Shown here: positions 1-14,311 of the stretch, in pieces | Layout of the letters: the number at the start of each line of letters is the position of its first letter | Position numbering within the stretch: position 1 is the first letter of the stretch | From: Epichloe hybrida | Taxonomy: Eukaryota > Ascomycota > Sordariomycetes > Hypocreales > Clavicipitaceae | Assembly (NCBI GenBank): GCA_019022495.1 | Contig: JAFEKR010000006.1 | Span: forward strand, 3,100,001-3,164,000 | Length of the DNA stretch: 64,000 nucleotides | Direction: 5' to 3' | Notes under the pieces: generated by a model | The model's database searches: none | What the model saw: only the letters and a program-made list of their open reading frames with translations | What the model was told of the DNA's origin: nothing | Program-made: the position numbers and the translations under genes

Positions 1-470
1 GTATTATGTGGTGGAAAATTTGGAAGGATGCTGGCAACTGGAGTCCGGACTATCAACTCGCCGGACCCCAGCTCTCCTCTCATACCTATTCCGAAACTGA
101 ACATTTTGGATCGTCTACCTTGAGCATCTCGCGAAACAACGAATGAGGCATCCCATGTGGCTGCAATCAAAGCAATGTCTCCTATTGTGTTCTTTTCTTC
201 GTCTTGAACAAGACGAATTTGCTGGAACGCTGGTATATCCGTTGAATTGTGGGAAATTCCACACGCTCCACTAGAGCCATCGCCGCTCCAGTACAGTTCA
301 CCAGATCGGGTCAGGACAAGAGTAAAATTGCCTCCGGCAGCGATGCTGATTACCTCGGCAGCCGGGTATCCTGGATTAAATCGAACTGGTTTGGGTACTG
401 ACACATCTTCCTTATGGCCAATCCCTAACTGACCCGAGCCGTTGGATCCAATGGCGTAAATCGCTTGCAT
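1..470 (-). CDS. RCC1-repeat protein, ATS1-like (N-terminal part)
   Basis: The reading frame opens at the ATG whose complement lies at 468-470 and runs off the left edge, giving about 156 residues without a stop. The start MQAIYAIGSNGSGQLGIGH, followed by AAGGNFTLVL and later FSFGIGMRGELGSGE, is the glycine-rich RCC1 blade signature, so the product is a beta-propeller of the RCC1 superfamily. The short N-terminus that begins directly with a blade resembles fungal alpha-tubulin-suppressor ATS1 proteins rather than the larger nuclear RCC1 exchange factor. That assignment is by family resemblance, and the C-terminal half is outside the window. It is divergent from TYR1 with about 450 bp between the two starts. 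Confidence 0.8.
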   Translation of the reverse strand, partial: MQAIYAIGSNGSGQLGIGHKEDVSVPKPVRFNPGYPAAEVISIAAGGNFTLVLTRSGELYWSGDGSSGACGISHNSTDIPAFQQIRLVQDEEKNTIGDIALIAATWDASFVVSRDAQGRRSKMFSFGIGMRGELGSGELIVRTPVASILPNFPPHN

Positions 471-924
471 TTTGATACATCAAGTCGGTGACTCGGAAAT
501 TATCGAAATTGGGTTAAAGAAAACAGAAAGTTCAGAATAGCAGATAGCTCAAGAGCGCGGTGCGCGAGGCTGCCGACAGAGTTCGTCGGGTGGCATTCGT
601 TTCGTTCACAATGGTACAATGTTGTTTCTCCGCAGCCGTGCAACCTTGTCGTCTGTTTAGTCAAAGTCATTAGTGGGGCCCTAGACGAAGCTGACGATTA
701 CATAATAGAAACCCACCTTGCGGTACCTCTTAAGTAAGTTTTTTTTTCATCCCAGAACTTCGACTTTCCATTCTCGCCCTCCAGATTCAGCAGCTAGACA
801 TTGCTTCAGCCAAGTCTCGCTACATCCCACATTTGGTGCGAGTCTCACATGAACTCTACTGGTGTGAAGATGTGATCGCTGGTCCTTGTTTCTTGTTTCC
901 CACCAGGACGTACACATATGCACA
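471..924. promoter_or_regulatory. Divergent intergenic region, RCC1-like / TYR1
   Basis: The two start codons face away from each other across 454 bp, so both promoters must lie here. I see no convincing TATA box or known fungal factor site and no additional reading frame. Confidence 0.5.
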
Positions 925-2764
925 ATGGCCACAACAATCGAGACAGTCCCAATCGGGATGGAAGGCTTTGTTGTTGGGCTTATTGGTATGGGTGATATGG
1001 GCAAAATGTACGCTGACAGGCTTTCTGCAGCAGGATGGAGGTAAGTTGGCGTGTCATCATCACAGTGAAGGATACTTCATGACATTCTTTCATAAGCTTA
1101 TGGTGAGTCAACCAATTCCGCATGTCCCGCAGATTCTTGCCCACTTCAATGATGACTAGAGCGCATTTGGCTCGAGTATTGTGCAAGGCGGTCTTGGGAC
1201 CGTTCCGGCCTCTTGACTGAGTCTTGCACTCTCACTGATGAAAACGCTTGCTACCTTAACAAACTTTGTCTGAAGAAGTCATTCTGCATCAATCTGTTCT
1301 CCCCCATTCCAAGATGAGATCTTTCCGCAGCATGAGGCTGACTATGATAAAGACAGGACATTGACCATGTCCTATCAGGGTTTTAGCGTGCGATAGAGAA
1401 GATAGATTCGATAGCCTTCAAGAAACATATCAAGGAAAAGTACGAACCGGCGAGCTTTGTAAATTTACTCAAGTGGTATATTATGCTGAAGCTAGATTCA
1501 TAGAAGAACATTGAGATTTGTCAGAACGGCCATTATGTCTCGCGCGCCAGCGATTACATCATATACAGCGTCGAGGCTGCTATAATTGACCGCGTGATTG
1601 CCCAATTTGGACCCTGTACGCGCCCCCATTAGTCCTGTTGTTGATCCTTGAGTACTACGCGCCGTCTGCTTCTGTCTGACATGTACCACACTCCTTGTAG
1701 CAACGAAGATGGGTGCAATTGTAGGCGGGCAAACGTCGTGCAAGTGTCCCGAAATCGCAGCTTTCGAGAAGCATCTCCCGCCAGACGTCCATGTAATTTC
1801 GTGTCACTCACTGCATGGTCCTGGCGTGGACACCCATAACCAACCTCTGGTTCTTATTCAGCATCGTGCGCCTGATGAGGCTATGCGAAAGGTCGAAACA
1901 GTCCTGAGCTGTTTCCGATCCAAGTACGTCTATTTGACAGCGCAAGAACATGATAGAATCACTGCCGACACGCAGGCCGTCACGCATGCCGCATTTTTGT
2001 CCATGGGCAAGGCGTGGCATGCAAATAGTCAATTTCCATGGGAGCTGAATCGCTACGTGGGTGGAATTGAGAATGTCAAGATTAACACTATGCTACGTAT
2101 TTACGGCCAGAAGTGGCATGTGTACGCTGGACTCGCTATTCTAAACCCCGAAGCAAAAAATCAGGTGGCTCAGTACGCCAAGAGTGTCACGACTTTGTAC
2201 AAGCTGATGCTTGAAGGAGACTTGGAGGGCCTTCGCAGCAGGGTTTACGCGGCAAGAGACAAGGTCTTTGGGACGGCTACAAGCTGGGATACTCGTCCCC
2301 TTATCGAACCGTCCATCTTGTCTTCATTTTCGCTGGGCAAACCTACAGATGCTCCGCCACGACCCAACAATCACCTCAGTCTGCTCGGTATGGTAGATTG
2401 CTGGGCCGCACTCAATATCGTACCTTACGACCACATGCTCTGCAGCACGCCGCTCTTTCGGCTCCGGCTGGGCGTGACAGAACACCTATTTCGCAACGCA
2501 GCTCTACTGGATGAAACCTTGCGAACAGCCGTCGAAGACAAGACGTATCGCAGCGATGACCTCGAGTTTACTTTCGCAGCAAGAGGGTGGGCAGAGTGTG
2601 TTACGCTCGGCCACTTTGAGACATGGGAGAAGCGATTCGTCAGTACCCAGGACTTTTTCCAGCCTCGCTTTGCTGAGGCGAAGAAGGTGGGAGACCAGAT
2701 GATGAAGAAGGTCCTCGAAAGTTCGAAAGAGGACGGCACGGCATTGGATAAAGACTTGAAATAA
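925..2764 (+). CDS. TYR1: Prephenate dehydrogenase (NADP+), tyrosine biosynthesis
   Basis: Converts prephenate to 4-hydroxyphenylpyruvate in the tyrosine branch of the shikimate pathway. Four exons: 925-1040, 1379-1439, 1504-1615, 1701-2764 (450 residues, normal for fungal Tyr1). Exon 1 carries the Rossmann signature GLIGMGDMG for NADP binding. Exon 2 gives RVLACDREDRFDSL, the second strand of the nucleotide fold. Exon 4 contains IVGGQTSCK, HSLHGPGVD, LIQHRA and DRITADTQAVTHAAF, hallmarks of the fungal enzyme. Start choice: an ATG at 918 is out of frame, whereas 925 leads directly into the Rossmann strand. Intron 1 is long for this window (338 bp); intron 2 (64 bp) and intron 3 (85 bp) are ordinary. 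The fragmented look between 1041 and 1700 is explained by introns, so I do not regard the gene as broken. Confidence 0.93.
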
Positions 2765-3697
2765 TATACTTGCTTGGTTTGCCCTACAGAAGAATCAAGG
2801 CCATGCGCTGTGGGCAAATGCCAGGAGGAGAGCTCGAATCGTGACGGGCCTTTCACTTCAATGAGTGCTGATTCTCATCATCATTTTTCTGTATTGGAAT
2901 CATGCCAGACGAATTCAATGTAGAAGATCACGCTTCAATATGAGCTTGTAACATAGACAAACCCAATGATGAATGGCAAGGTAACGAACGACCTATCTAT
3001 CTCATTGGTGGATGTAACTTTCCGGGTTTCTGCCAACAATTGGTCTCCACTCCGTCGTTGCTCTGGAGAAACAACCTCGGGCTTCGGTGATTCTTCAACG
3101 CCTCATCCTTGTGCGCCTGGCTGCAGTGATTGTCACTTAGTACAGGAAGACGGGCAACTTCGTGACTGACGGCGTCACTGACGGAAACACATATTTCAGC
3201 CGTAAGAACCATGGGACCTGTGCAGAGCCGACGGCAGATCAGGTATTTGCCAGGTCACTGGGAGAAGTGGTCAGGCTGCAGCTTGGCGACGGAGCACTGT
3301 CCCTGGGGACGGGCCCACATCCGAGCTAAGTGGGTGCGAGCTGTACTCCGTATTACTGAGTACATACGAGCTTAGGTGCCCGCCCCCTCAGGCCCTCTCT
3401 CTCAGTGTTTTGTCCCTGTCCCGAGGTGTAAACAAATCCATTGGCCAACAACCCTCCTCAAGCAGCCTCATCAATTGGCAACGGTAGCACCTACATGTAC
3501 ACTACCCACCCCCCTCTCCCTGCGACCTCACTGATTCTCTGCTTCATCCGTTGGGATTGCCAGCACTCCTCTCTCGTCGTCATCATCGCCGCTGCCCGCG
3601 TGGATCCTTGTTTTACAATCCGTCAGGGGGCATCTCGTGCTGTATTCTGACCTTCCGCGTCACCGCCTGCATACTTGAACAACGGCCCATCGCAACC
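2765..3697. other. Intergenic region TYR1 / PMP22-like
   Basis: 933 bp without a supportable gene, holding the TYR1 3' end and the promoter of the next gene. It contains TACTCCGTA at 3344-3352 and the palindrome TACATGTA at 3492-3499, both recurrent intergenic motifs in this window. Confidence 0.6.
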
Positions 3698-4732
3698 ATG
3701 TCGGTCAACGTCAAATTTGAGCGGGATACCTTGCGGCAGACGGCGCAAAATGTCGCTTCCAGCGCCGTATCTGACGGGAAAATTCCCGGGACCAGTGGCA
3801 AACATCCTCTTGCCGAGAAGGTTGGCACGGCCCTGACAGGCGGCGTGCTGAATGCTGGTACCAAAGGCTACCTTGCTGTATGTTCTTGACCTCATCGTGA
3901 TCCTTGTGTGCAAGGTTCAATCATGATTTTTTTGCAGTCGTGAGACTTCCCTGCGATCCTGTGTGTTGACGAAATGCAGGCCTATATTAAGCAGCTCGAA
4001 TCGAATCCCCTGCGAACAAAGATGCTCACGGCCGGATCTTTGGCTGGTGCCCAAGAGCTTATTGCCTCGTGGCTCGCAAAGGATCGCAATAAGCATGGTC
4101 ACTATTTCACTTCTCGTGTTCCCAAGATGGCAGCATATGGTGCCCTCGTCAGTGCGCCGCTCGGTCACTTTCTTATTTGGCTTTTGCAGAAAGTCTTCCG
4201 GGGTCGCACAAGCCTCAAGGCCAAGGTCATGCAAATTGTGGTCAGCAACCTGATTGTATGTGTTCTCTTCACCTACAGCCTCTTTTTCGGGGCAGGGGCA
4301 AACATTTGTTCGCTCATGCATTTTTTGTTTGTTTCCAAGGTGCTGGTTTACTAACGAGATACCTTTGTCTTTTGCCTCTTTCAGATTGCGCCTATCCAGA
4401 ATAGCATTTACTTGGTTGCCATGGCTCTGATTGCCGGTGCCCGCACTTATCACCAGGTTCGAGCGACAGTCAAGGTTGGCTTTTGGAGAGTCATGCGCGT
4501 GTCTTGGATCACGTCGCCAATCTGTCTTGCCTTCGCCCAGAAATTTCTCCCAGACCAGCTCTGGGTGCCCTTCTTCAACGTCGTTTCGTTCATCATCGGT
4601 ACTTACATCAACACTGTAACCAAGAAGAAGCGTCTTGCGGCTCTCCGCAAGAAGCATTTTGGTGAAGGCCGACCCAGCGGCATGGGTCGTTCCGACGATT
4701 ATCCTCCCATGGGCCCTAACCCGCCATACTAG
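3698..4732 (+). CDS. Mpv17/PMP22-family integral membrane protein
   Basis: Three exons, 3698-3877, 3980-4255 and 4385-4732, encode 267 residues. The family pattern is visible: YIKQLESNPLRTKMLTAGSL near residue 61, then an SAPLGHFLIWLL segment, and C-terminally the WRVMRVSWITSPICLAFAQ block followed by LWVPFFNVVSFIIGTYIN, the counterpart of the W-P-x-x-Q...NF...P...R region of Mpv17/PMP22. Four hydrophobic segments are expected. Members are peroxisomal or inner mitochondrial membrane proteins; the basic tail VTKKKRLAALRKK and the resemblance to PXMP2-type proteins suggest peroxisome, which is inference. The last 25 residues are hydrophilic and Pro/Gly-rich. All three introns junctions are in phase 0. 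It converges with VPS22. Confidence 0.85.
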
Positions 4733-5402
4733 GCTGAGGCGGACTTGCTGCTTGGTATCATGATCTGTGGGTGTGCAACCGGAAAGCGTCCATGTTTGCG
4801 TATATTCTTGACACGAGAAGTGGCAACAGCGAACTGTTATGCAATGTGTGAATTAAGTGGTGATCGAGCAAACCCTATTCCAATGTTACTGAAATATATC
4901 TTGTCGGTCACATGGGTCACAGATGCAGATGGACGCTCTAGCGCAAAACTAGGAATGTGTAGGTAATGAAATCTCGGATACGCGTTTTTGTATTACAAGT
5001 TTGTCTTTTTTTTCGTGACGTTTTCTGTTGCCGACTTGGATATATATGGTTGCTATAGGTTGTTTCTGTGATTTGTAATTGGTCTTGGATAGCTCTATGG
5101 AGGGTGTCTACATTCCGTACAAGGTCCATTAATGGGGGGGTTTTTTTTTTTTTGCTAGTTGTGGTGAACGCCCCCGGGACCTCTTCTCGCGAGGTGTTGT
5201 GCATCGGTACACCTGAAAGCATTTGTCGTTCGTGCAAAAAGCCCGTGACAAGATATCATTTCCTCGGAACAGCTTGGCTAGTGATTTATGTAAAGTGACA
5301 TGTCATCATCAGTTCTCCGCACCAAAAGGTTTGAACCCAATACCAACGCAAATGAATCTCATTGAGGTTTACACGACCCAAAGATCATACAATTAGCCTT
5401 CT
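4733..5402. other. Convergent 3' region PMP22-like / VPS22
   Basis: 670 bp between two facing stop codons, T-rich (including a T run near 5141-5152). It holds the two 3' untranslated regions and no further gene that I can support. Confidence 0.55.
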
Positions 5403-5937
5403 CTATGAATGAGTTTGGCAGTACGTTGAATGAATGTTCCGTGGAGCAGACTCGGCGTCAACCATGAATGTAGGGCTCCAATATTCCCATTCCCCCCCCC
5501 CGGTTTGCTTGTCAACCCACAACATGCCTTCGGCCACCAGATCATCAACTACTGTGCAGCACCGTGCTCGTTCCCAGCCGAGGTTGTCTCGAAGCATGCC
5601 GACACTCACGTAGCCTAGAACCTGAGCAGCCTCAACAGCAGCGGCCTGGTCGCTGCTCAACTCCCTCGGAACGCTGCGAATATACTCTTTGCGCCCGACT
5701 CGGACTATCCCGTAGCTTCCACCAAGTGGACTCAACGTCTCGACAGCACGCCTGACGTCGTCTTCGGAGATTTCGCCGCCGCCGCCGCCGCGGGACAAGC
5801 GTTCTCGCACTTCCCGCAGCCCTATGAGCCCGCCGTTCTCGCCTCGCGTCGCGCTGCACATCTCCACGACGCGCACCGCGAGCTCAAAGTAGAAGTCGTT
5901 GACCGTTTTGCCCAGAAGTTGCGCCCAGATAGAGCTC

Positions 5938-5971
<34 letters not shown>

Positions 5972-6221
5972 TGCTGCTGGCCAGCGGGTCCACGCCAATG
6001 GCTGTACACATGCGTGCGAATTGTGCTCGAAACGACGGGTCCGATCTGATGTCTTTGGCGTGGGTTTGCGCGAATTGCTGGAGGAGCGATCGGAACACGG
6101 CGAGCTGCGTTTCGAGCGCCTGCGCATTGTTTGCTCGAAGAGACGACCCGTGGGATGCGTAATGGGCCGATGTCACGCGGGACCTGTCAAAGGCGCCGAT
6201 GCCAACCCCTTTGCGTGACAT
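5403..6221 (-). CDS. VPS22: ESCRT-II subunit VPS22/SNF8 (EAP30 family)
   Basis: A single-exon gene of 272 residues. ESCRT-II works at endosomes in sorting ubiquitinated cargo into multivesicular bodies. The N-terminus MSRKGVGIGAFDR, the FYFELAVRVVEMC helix, GGLIGLREVRERL, and the C-terminal winged-helix elements (IVRVGRKEYIRSVP, GMLRDNLGWERARC, EWEYWSPTFM) match Vps22. Two oddities stand out. An 11-glycine tract lies at residues 85-95, encoded by a GGC/GCC array at about 5939-5972 between conserved DPLASS and WAQLLG. A run of ten G on the coding strand (5492-5501 as C on plus) encodes TGGGE just before the conserved C-terminal strand. A second five-glycine stretch follows RERLSR. The frame is intact through all of them. 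Confidence 0.93.
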
Positions 6222-6786
6222 GCTGGCATCCTGAGGAGTTGCAGGGCACCCGAGGTTTTTTTTTTTTTTTTTTGGACGGGCCTTGGAAAAAATAAAATAA
6301 AATAAATGCTCGGGCTCGCGCGGAGGTCAGCGAAGGACCGTAATGGTGGTGGTGGTGGTTGTGGTCAAGATGAGAGCAAATTTGACGTCGAGACGAGCAA
6401 ACGTGACAATCTGGTGGGGCGGGATACCAGTGACATGGTGCTCCGTGCTCCGGACTCCGAAAACTTCTTAAACTTCAAGCTTGTAAGCATTTGGAGGCAG
6501 AAAGGTGTTGTTGATTCTCCTTGACCAAGCATTACTGCAATATATGCTTTTTGTCTTGTCAACGTCCGGGCTCATCAATGCATCATGTGCCTCGCATGGT
6601 GAAAAAGAGGCGAAATTCCTTGATTTCTTGTCTAGTATGCATGTAAAGAAATTCGGATTGTCGCCAATCGAAGTCAGTCAATGGGCATGTTCGCCCTCCC
6701 ACCCATATATTTTGAGAACGAGAAGGTTCTCATCTGCCCACTACCTTTTGTACTCTAGTCTTGTCTGTTGTCATCAGTCATAACCC

Positions 6787-6817
<31 letters not shown>

Positions 6818-6940
6818 TCCAGGCATTCGCTTGTCCCTATAAAACGTCGCCCTTCACAAGAAAGACACAGACTGCTTTTACCACAACTGACACCACACAC
6901 GCTGTTTGCCAAGAATTTCATCTCTGAATTATGTTTCAAT
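6222..6940. other. Intergenic region VPS22 / DnaJ with homopolymers
   Basis: 719 bp containing the VPS22 promoter side and the DnaJ 3' end. It holds an 18-nt T run (6256-6273), a short TGG repeat (about 6344-6362) and a 29-nt A run (6787-6815). No gene is supportable. Confidence 0.55.
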
Positions 6941-8452
6941 TTATTGTGTGTGGCACTGAGCCTGACCTTCGTCCTCGTCTTCATCCTCCCACTCACTGAA
7001 TCGAGCATCTCCAGAATTCTCGCCCATCTGAAACAAGGATCAGCATTAGCAAGCGTTGACCAGGATGTATGTTTCGGTGATGCCTCATCATATCGTACGT
7101 ACCTCTTCTATATCAGCTTCATCGTCATACTCAACCTCGTCGACTTCCTCGGCCTCGATGGGTGCCGGTGGAGGCGGTAGCATCTTTTGCAATGCTTCAT
7201 AAGAAGCATCATCCTTCAACCAGTCGTCCTCGGGAAATTTGACTGAAACTAGAAGGTAAAGATTGCCCTTGACCTCGCCCCGCTTCATGGGCATACCTTC
7301 TCCAGCGACTTTTATGCAGTCTCCGGGGCGCAGGATCTTGCCGCGTGGTCGGTTGATATGAATACCTCTTCCATCGAGATGTTTCAAGACAACGCGAGAG
7401 AAGCCGGTCAAAGCTTCAGCCAGGGTTATTGTCAGCTCCGCTGATAGATCGTTGCCCAATCGTGAGAATGTCTCGTGGTGCTCCTCGACCACTGTGAAGA
7501 CAATGTCGCCAGGTATTTGGTCAGGATACTGATCTGCCTCTCCTTCGAGCACAATCTTCTCCCCCTGCATGGTTCCTCGAGGAATATACATCTCCAAAAC
7601 CTTCTTCTCTTGAGTCGTCCTCTTGCCTTTGCATTTCTTGCAGCGATCCTTCTCTTTGAAGACTTGCCCGGACCCCTGACAGTGGTCACACAGTACTGTT
7701 TCCCTTCTCATCATGCCGGGACCAATTTGTCTAATGGCTTCAGCCATACCATTGCCCTTGCACTTTTCGCAAGTGGTTGGCTTGGCTTTTTCTTTGCCCC
7801 CAGAACCTTTGCACTGACCACAAACGATTTGCTTATTAGCGGCAAACTTGACCGTCTTTCCCTTGTAAAGCTCTTCCAGAGTGACCTTGTATTCTTGTTC
7901 CTCATCAGGTCCCCGCCCCGGCCGTTTGGGACCGCCTGGCCCGCCGGGACCGCCCACGTTGAAGCCAAACATTTGCGAAAGGATATCATTCAGATCGACT
8001 TCAGGGCCACCGGGGCCACCACCACGGGAGGAATCAAAGGCAGCCATGCCATGGGTATCATAAAGGTGTCGCTTTTGTTCATCACTTAGGATCTCGTACG
8101 CTTGGGTAATTTCCTTGAACTTCACTTCGGATTCCTGTCGCTGCTCCTCTGGAACCTTATCGGGATGGTATTTGAGAGCGGCCTGCAGTGATGTCAGTAT
8201 TGTACTATTGTAGTAAGAATTCATGAGATCGGCGGGATGCCCTCATGGGACAGGCTGCGAAGCGTACCTTGCGGTAAGCCTTCTTGATCTGGTCCTGGGA
8301 AGCATCCTTTCCGATGGAGAGAAGACCTATGGCATCGATGAGCGAACAAAAAAACAGTCTCCTCGATGACCGAAACCATTGCGAAACAACAAACGAATGT
8401 AAAGAGGGCACGCACCATAAAGGTCAATCTCCTCGCCCACAGTTCCAGACAT
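6941..8452 (-). CDS. YDJ1: Class I DnaJ/Hsp40 co-chaperone, Ydj1/Mas5 type, farnesylated
   Basis: Exons in transcript order: 8452-8416, 8326-8268, 8182-7103, 7027-6941; 420 residues. The J domain has the HPD motif (KYHPDKV) that activates Hsp70 ATPase. It is followed by a Gly/Pro-rich linker ([13 protein letters not shown]) in place of the usual G/F region, four zinc-finger repeats ([32 protein letters not shown]) and the substrate-binding C-terminal barrels. The last exon encodes 28 residues after GAG and ends in Cys-His-Thr-Gln, a CaaX box of the farnesyl type, as expected for Ydj1, which sits on ER and mitochondrial membranes. Retention of the last intron would instead add VRTI and a stop, removing the CaaX box. 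It is divergent from the mitochondrial GluRS gene. Confidence 0.94.
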
Positions 8453-11423
<2,971 letters not shown>

Positions 11424-12346
11424 CAGAATTTGGAATATGGGTGGGCAAAGTTGTAGATTGGCTCCAGAATGCAGAAATTCCTGCAAGAGATCCGTACGAA
11501 ACACTGAAGGATACCCGTGTACTCTACTTTTGTATAACAGAATCTCATCCGCTTCACATATGTTCCAATAGACGCTGACTCATTTCCCGACGAGCATCAG
11601 TCCATCCGTGTGACACTTGGCTTGTCATCATCCTTTCTGCCACAAGTTTGCTGAGCAGCAAAATCACAATCAATACTTGGTGACTCAAGCACATGACATT
11701 CTGTGTGGTTGTTGGCTGGTGCCTGCGGATAGCATGATCAAAATGGATGAATGCTTTTGTAGAATGTAGTAATTTATGAATAGTACGTTCAGCTGCAATA
11801 CCGCAGCAGTTACTGGAGGATCTTTAGATGACAGCTCGCGCTGACGTCTTGTGAAGCGATGAGGAAAGCGTCTACAGCTTCCAAGAAATGTAAAGTACAT
11901 CTTCTAAGACGAGCGGCATCGCTGGACCATTTGTCGTAGTCCATACTTAGCCTTGAGTCTCCGACAAAAATACATTCCAACCTTTCTACCCGAATGATGA
12001 GCACATTAACGGCGGAGAAAGTTAAGACGCCCCAAAATGATAATAAATGACGAAAGGAACACAACGTGAGAGCAGTTTAAGCAGGGTGAGCGAAAAGGCT
12101 CCTGCAATAAAGAGCTCCCAACTACAAGGGGATAAAGGAATAAATTTGGTAATATTATCGCTTATGCATATGATTTTGTCAATCGAAGTCAATCCATCTC
12201 TGATCGAGGACGCTTCGGAGCTTGAGACCATGACGTCGTGAAATGTGAAACCGAAAGGAAATGTTGCAAATAGCGACAAGATGCATCTTGCTGTAGATCG
12301 TGGCTGCTTAGAGCACTTCACAATTGCGCTCGGGGTATAGGTGGGT
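11424..12346. other. Convergent 3' region GluRS / noxR
   Basis: 923 bp of comparatively AT-rich sequence between two facing stop codons. No coherent reading frame, structured RNA or repeat was recognised. Confidence 0.55.
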
Positions 12347-14311
12347 CTAAAGTTCAAAAATCCAAATCTGCGAGACGACGTAAGTTGGTGAGTAGGTCGC
12401 CATACACTCGAAGCTTCTCAAGCGATGATTACGCTCCAAATTGAAAGGCAAACGATGCAACTAACCTCCATTTTGGCAACATCTTGCCTTTGTCGTTTCG
12501 CCAAGTTTGTTGAACTTTGGATTGCCATTTCTAAATCATCTTGATCTCCCACAGTAATCATGTCTCCATCAGGCATGTCTTCGTCTTGGATCTTCATCTT
12601 GAAGCGCCGTTTCATCCCAAATTTGTCTTTTATCCTATCCACGAAGTCTGGATATTCAATAGCTGCGCCAATCATGATGTATCGGACATCGCCGGCATGG
12701 ACCTTCACGCGAATCTTACGTATCTCAGGCCGGCGGGAAGTCGCGCGAGAATCTGACCTTGAGCCTTGGCGTCGACGATTGTTCGACACCATCTCGAACT
12801 CGGCACCGTCGAGCGATCCGTCGTCATAGTCTGATCCGTCATCATCATCGTAATATCGAGGCTGCGTTCTAGACCGTAACGAGGGGCGGCGGGGGTCTGT
12901 CGATGGGCGGCGGCTGCTACCGCCTCCCTGATACAGATCGTACAGGTCGCCTGCATCAGCCTCTTCCATTTCATCAATCCGTCTTGTCGGGCGTCGTTGT
13001 ATTGGTGGGGGATCTCTTCTAGAGAACCCTTGTGATGGGGTAGATGACGCTGCTGATCTTGTTGCACGGGCTTCTTCTGGTGAAGGCGCTTTTTCGTACT
13101 TGCGATTCGAGTCTTGGGTTTGGATGGTGAGCTTTGCGGGCATTGGCCTTGAACCATTACGGACATAACTTCCCCGGCTAGGCCGGTCATTATCCGGGGG
13201 CGGTGTGGGCGGGAAGACATTACGGTTGGCAGATGGCTCTGGTTGCTGGTGTCGAGACTGAATACCTGGTTTAACGAGGTTTGTTGCGGCGAAAGAAATA
13301 TTGTCAGCTGGTCGGTCATCCTTGACCTCCATCTTTCCAGCCTTTGTACATGTTAGTCGAAAACCGAGTAGTGCATGAGCAAGTTGGCGTTGTGAAACTC
13401 ACGTTCTTGATTTCAGAGCCTGTAAAACCCGTGAAGGCATTCGACCGATCTGAAGCGGCGACAAGCCTCGCCTTACCCAAGTAGTCTTTGGTTTTCAAAT
13501 TTCGAACCTTGGCTTCGTTGGGGCGGTAGACCACGCCTACAGGAATAGAGAACACCGTGTAACCCTACATCTCGAAGTGTCAGTTGAATTTGGGTATCTA
13601 GCTGATAAAGGGAAGGAAGGGGTCCCACCTCGGCCTCCTCACGAATCGCCTCATCAATAACATTGTGGTCTTCTACGACCTTCTCTTTTACGGCATACGA
13701 TAAATCTTGCATACCAACATCTTTTTCTTGCAAGTAGATGTAACATAAGCCTCGGTTGAAGAGCACTTCGCACGAATACAGTTTGAACAAAAGACCCAGT
13801 TGAGCATAGTCGATCATGGTGTTACCTCGCAAGTACAAGAGCGTGTCGTTGAAATTTGCGAGAGCCTCTTCGAAATCGCCCAGCAGGAAGTTGGATACGC
13901 CTTGCTGAAAATAGGCGACGGCAAGATATTGATCGAGACGAATGGCTCGTTGGTAGCACTCGACCTGTGATGACGGAAAGCAATCAGTGTTTTGTTCCAT
14001 GTATTCGTTTCGTGGTGTGGTGTTTTAATCGAGCAATGTCTCAATGAGAGATTTATGAGAAAATGTCTACTCACAGCTTTCTCATGTTCACCTAATGTAG
14101 CGTGAATGACACCCATATTAAAGAGAATCTTGCTCGTATCACAGATCTTGTCAAATTCGCCCAGCGCATCATCGAACTCATTGTTATCATATCGAGCCAG
14201 GGCCGCAACCCAAGTCTCGATTTCCTGTGGCAAGAAGAACAAAATGTTAGACATCTAGCCACAAAGTTCAACTAATGTAGGGCGAGGTTGACTTACTAAT
14301 TTTAATGACAT
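12347..14311 (-). CDS. noxR: NADPH oxidase regulator NoxR (p67phox-like)
   Basis: Exons in transcript order: 14311-14297, 14224-14075, 13964-13629, 13564-13403, 13341-12466, 12367-12347; 519 residues. NoxR is the cytosolic activator of fungal NoxA/NoxB superoxide-producing complexes and acts with the GTPase Rac. The first ~165 residues form TPR repeats (DALGEFDKICDTSKILFNMG, AVAYFQQGVSNFLLGDFEEA, CEVLFNRGLCYIYL). The conserved segment LGKARLVAASDRSNAFTGF is the activation-domain region. A long disordered Pro/Ser/Arg region follows, then a C-terminal PB1 domain (RKIRVKVHAGDVRYIMI ... DEDMPDGDMITVGDQDDLEMAI) with both the basic strand and the acidic OPCA loop. The first exon is only 15 nt (MSLKL), and the last 21-nt exon supplies IWIFEL and the stop, restoring the usual KME-hydrophobic C-terminus. 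Confidence 0.95.

Noticed and set aside
1041..1700. Apparent frame breaks suggesting that TYR1 is a pseudogene
   Set aside because: Three introns (1041-1378, 1440-1503, 1616-1700) restore an uninterrupted 450-residue protein with all expected blocks.
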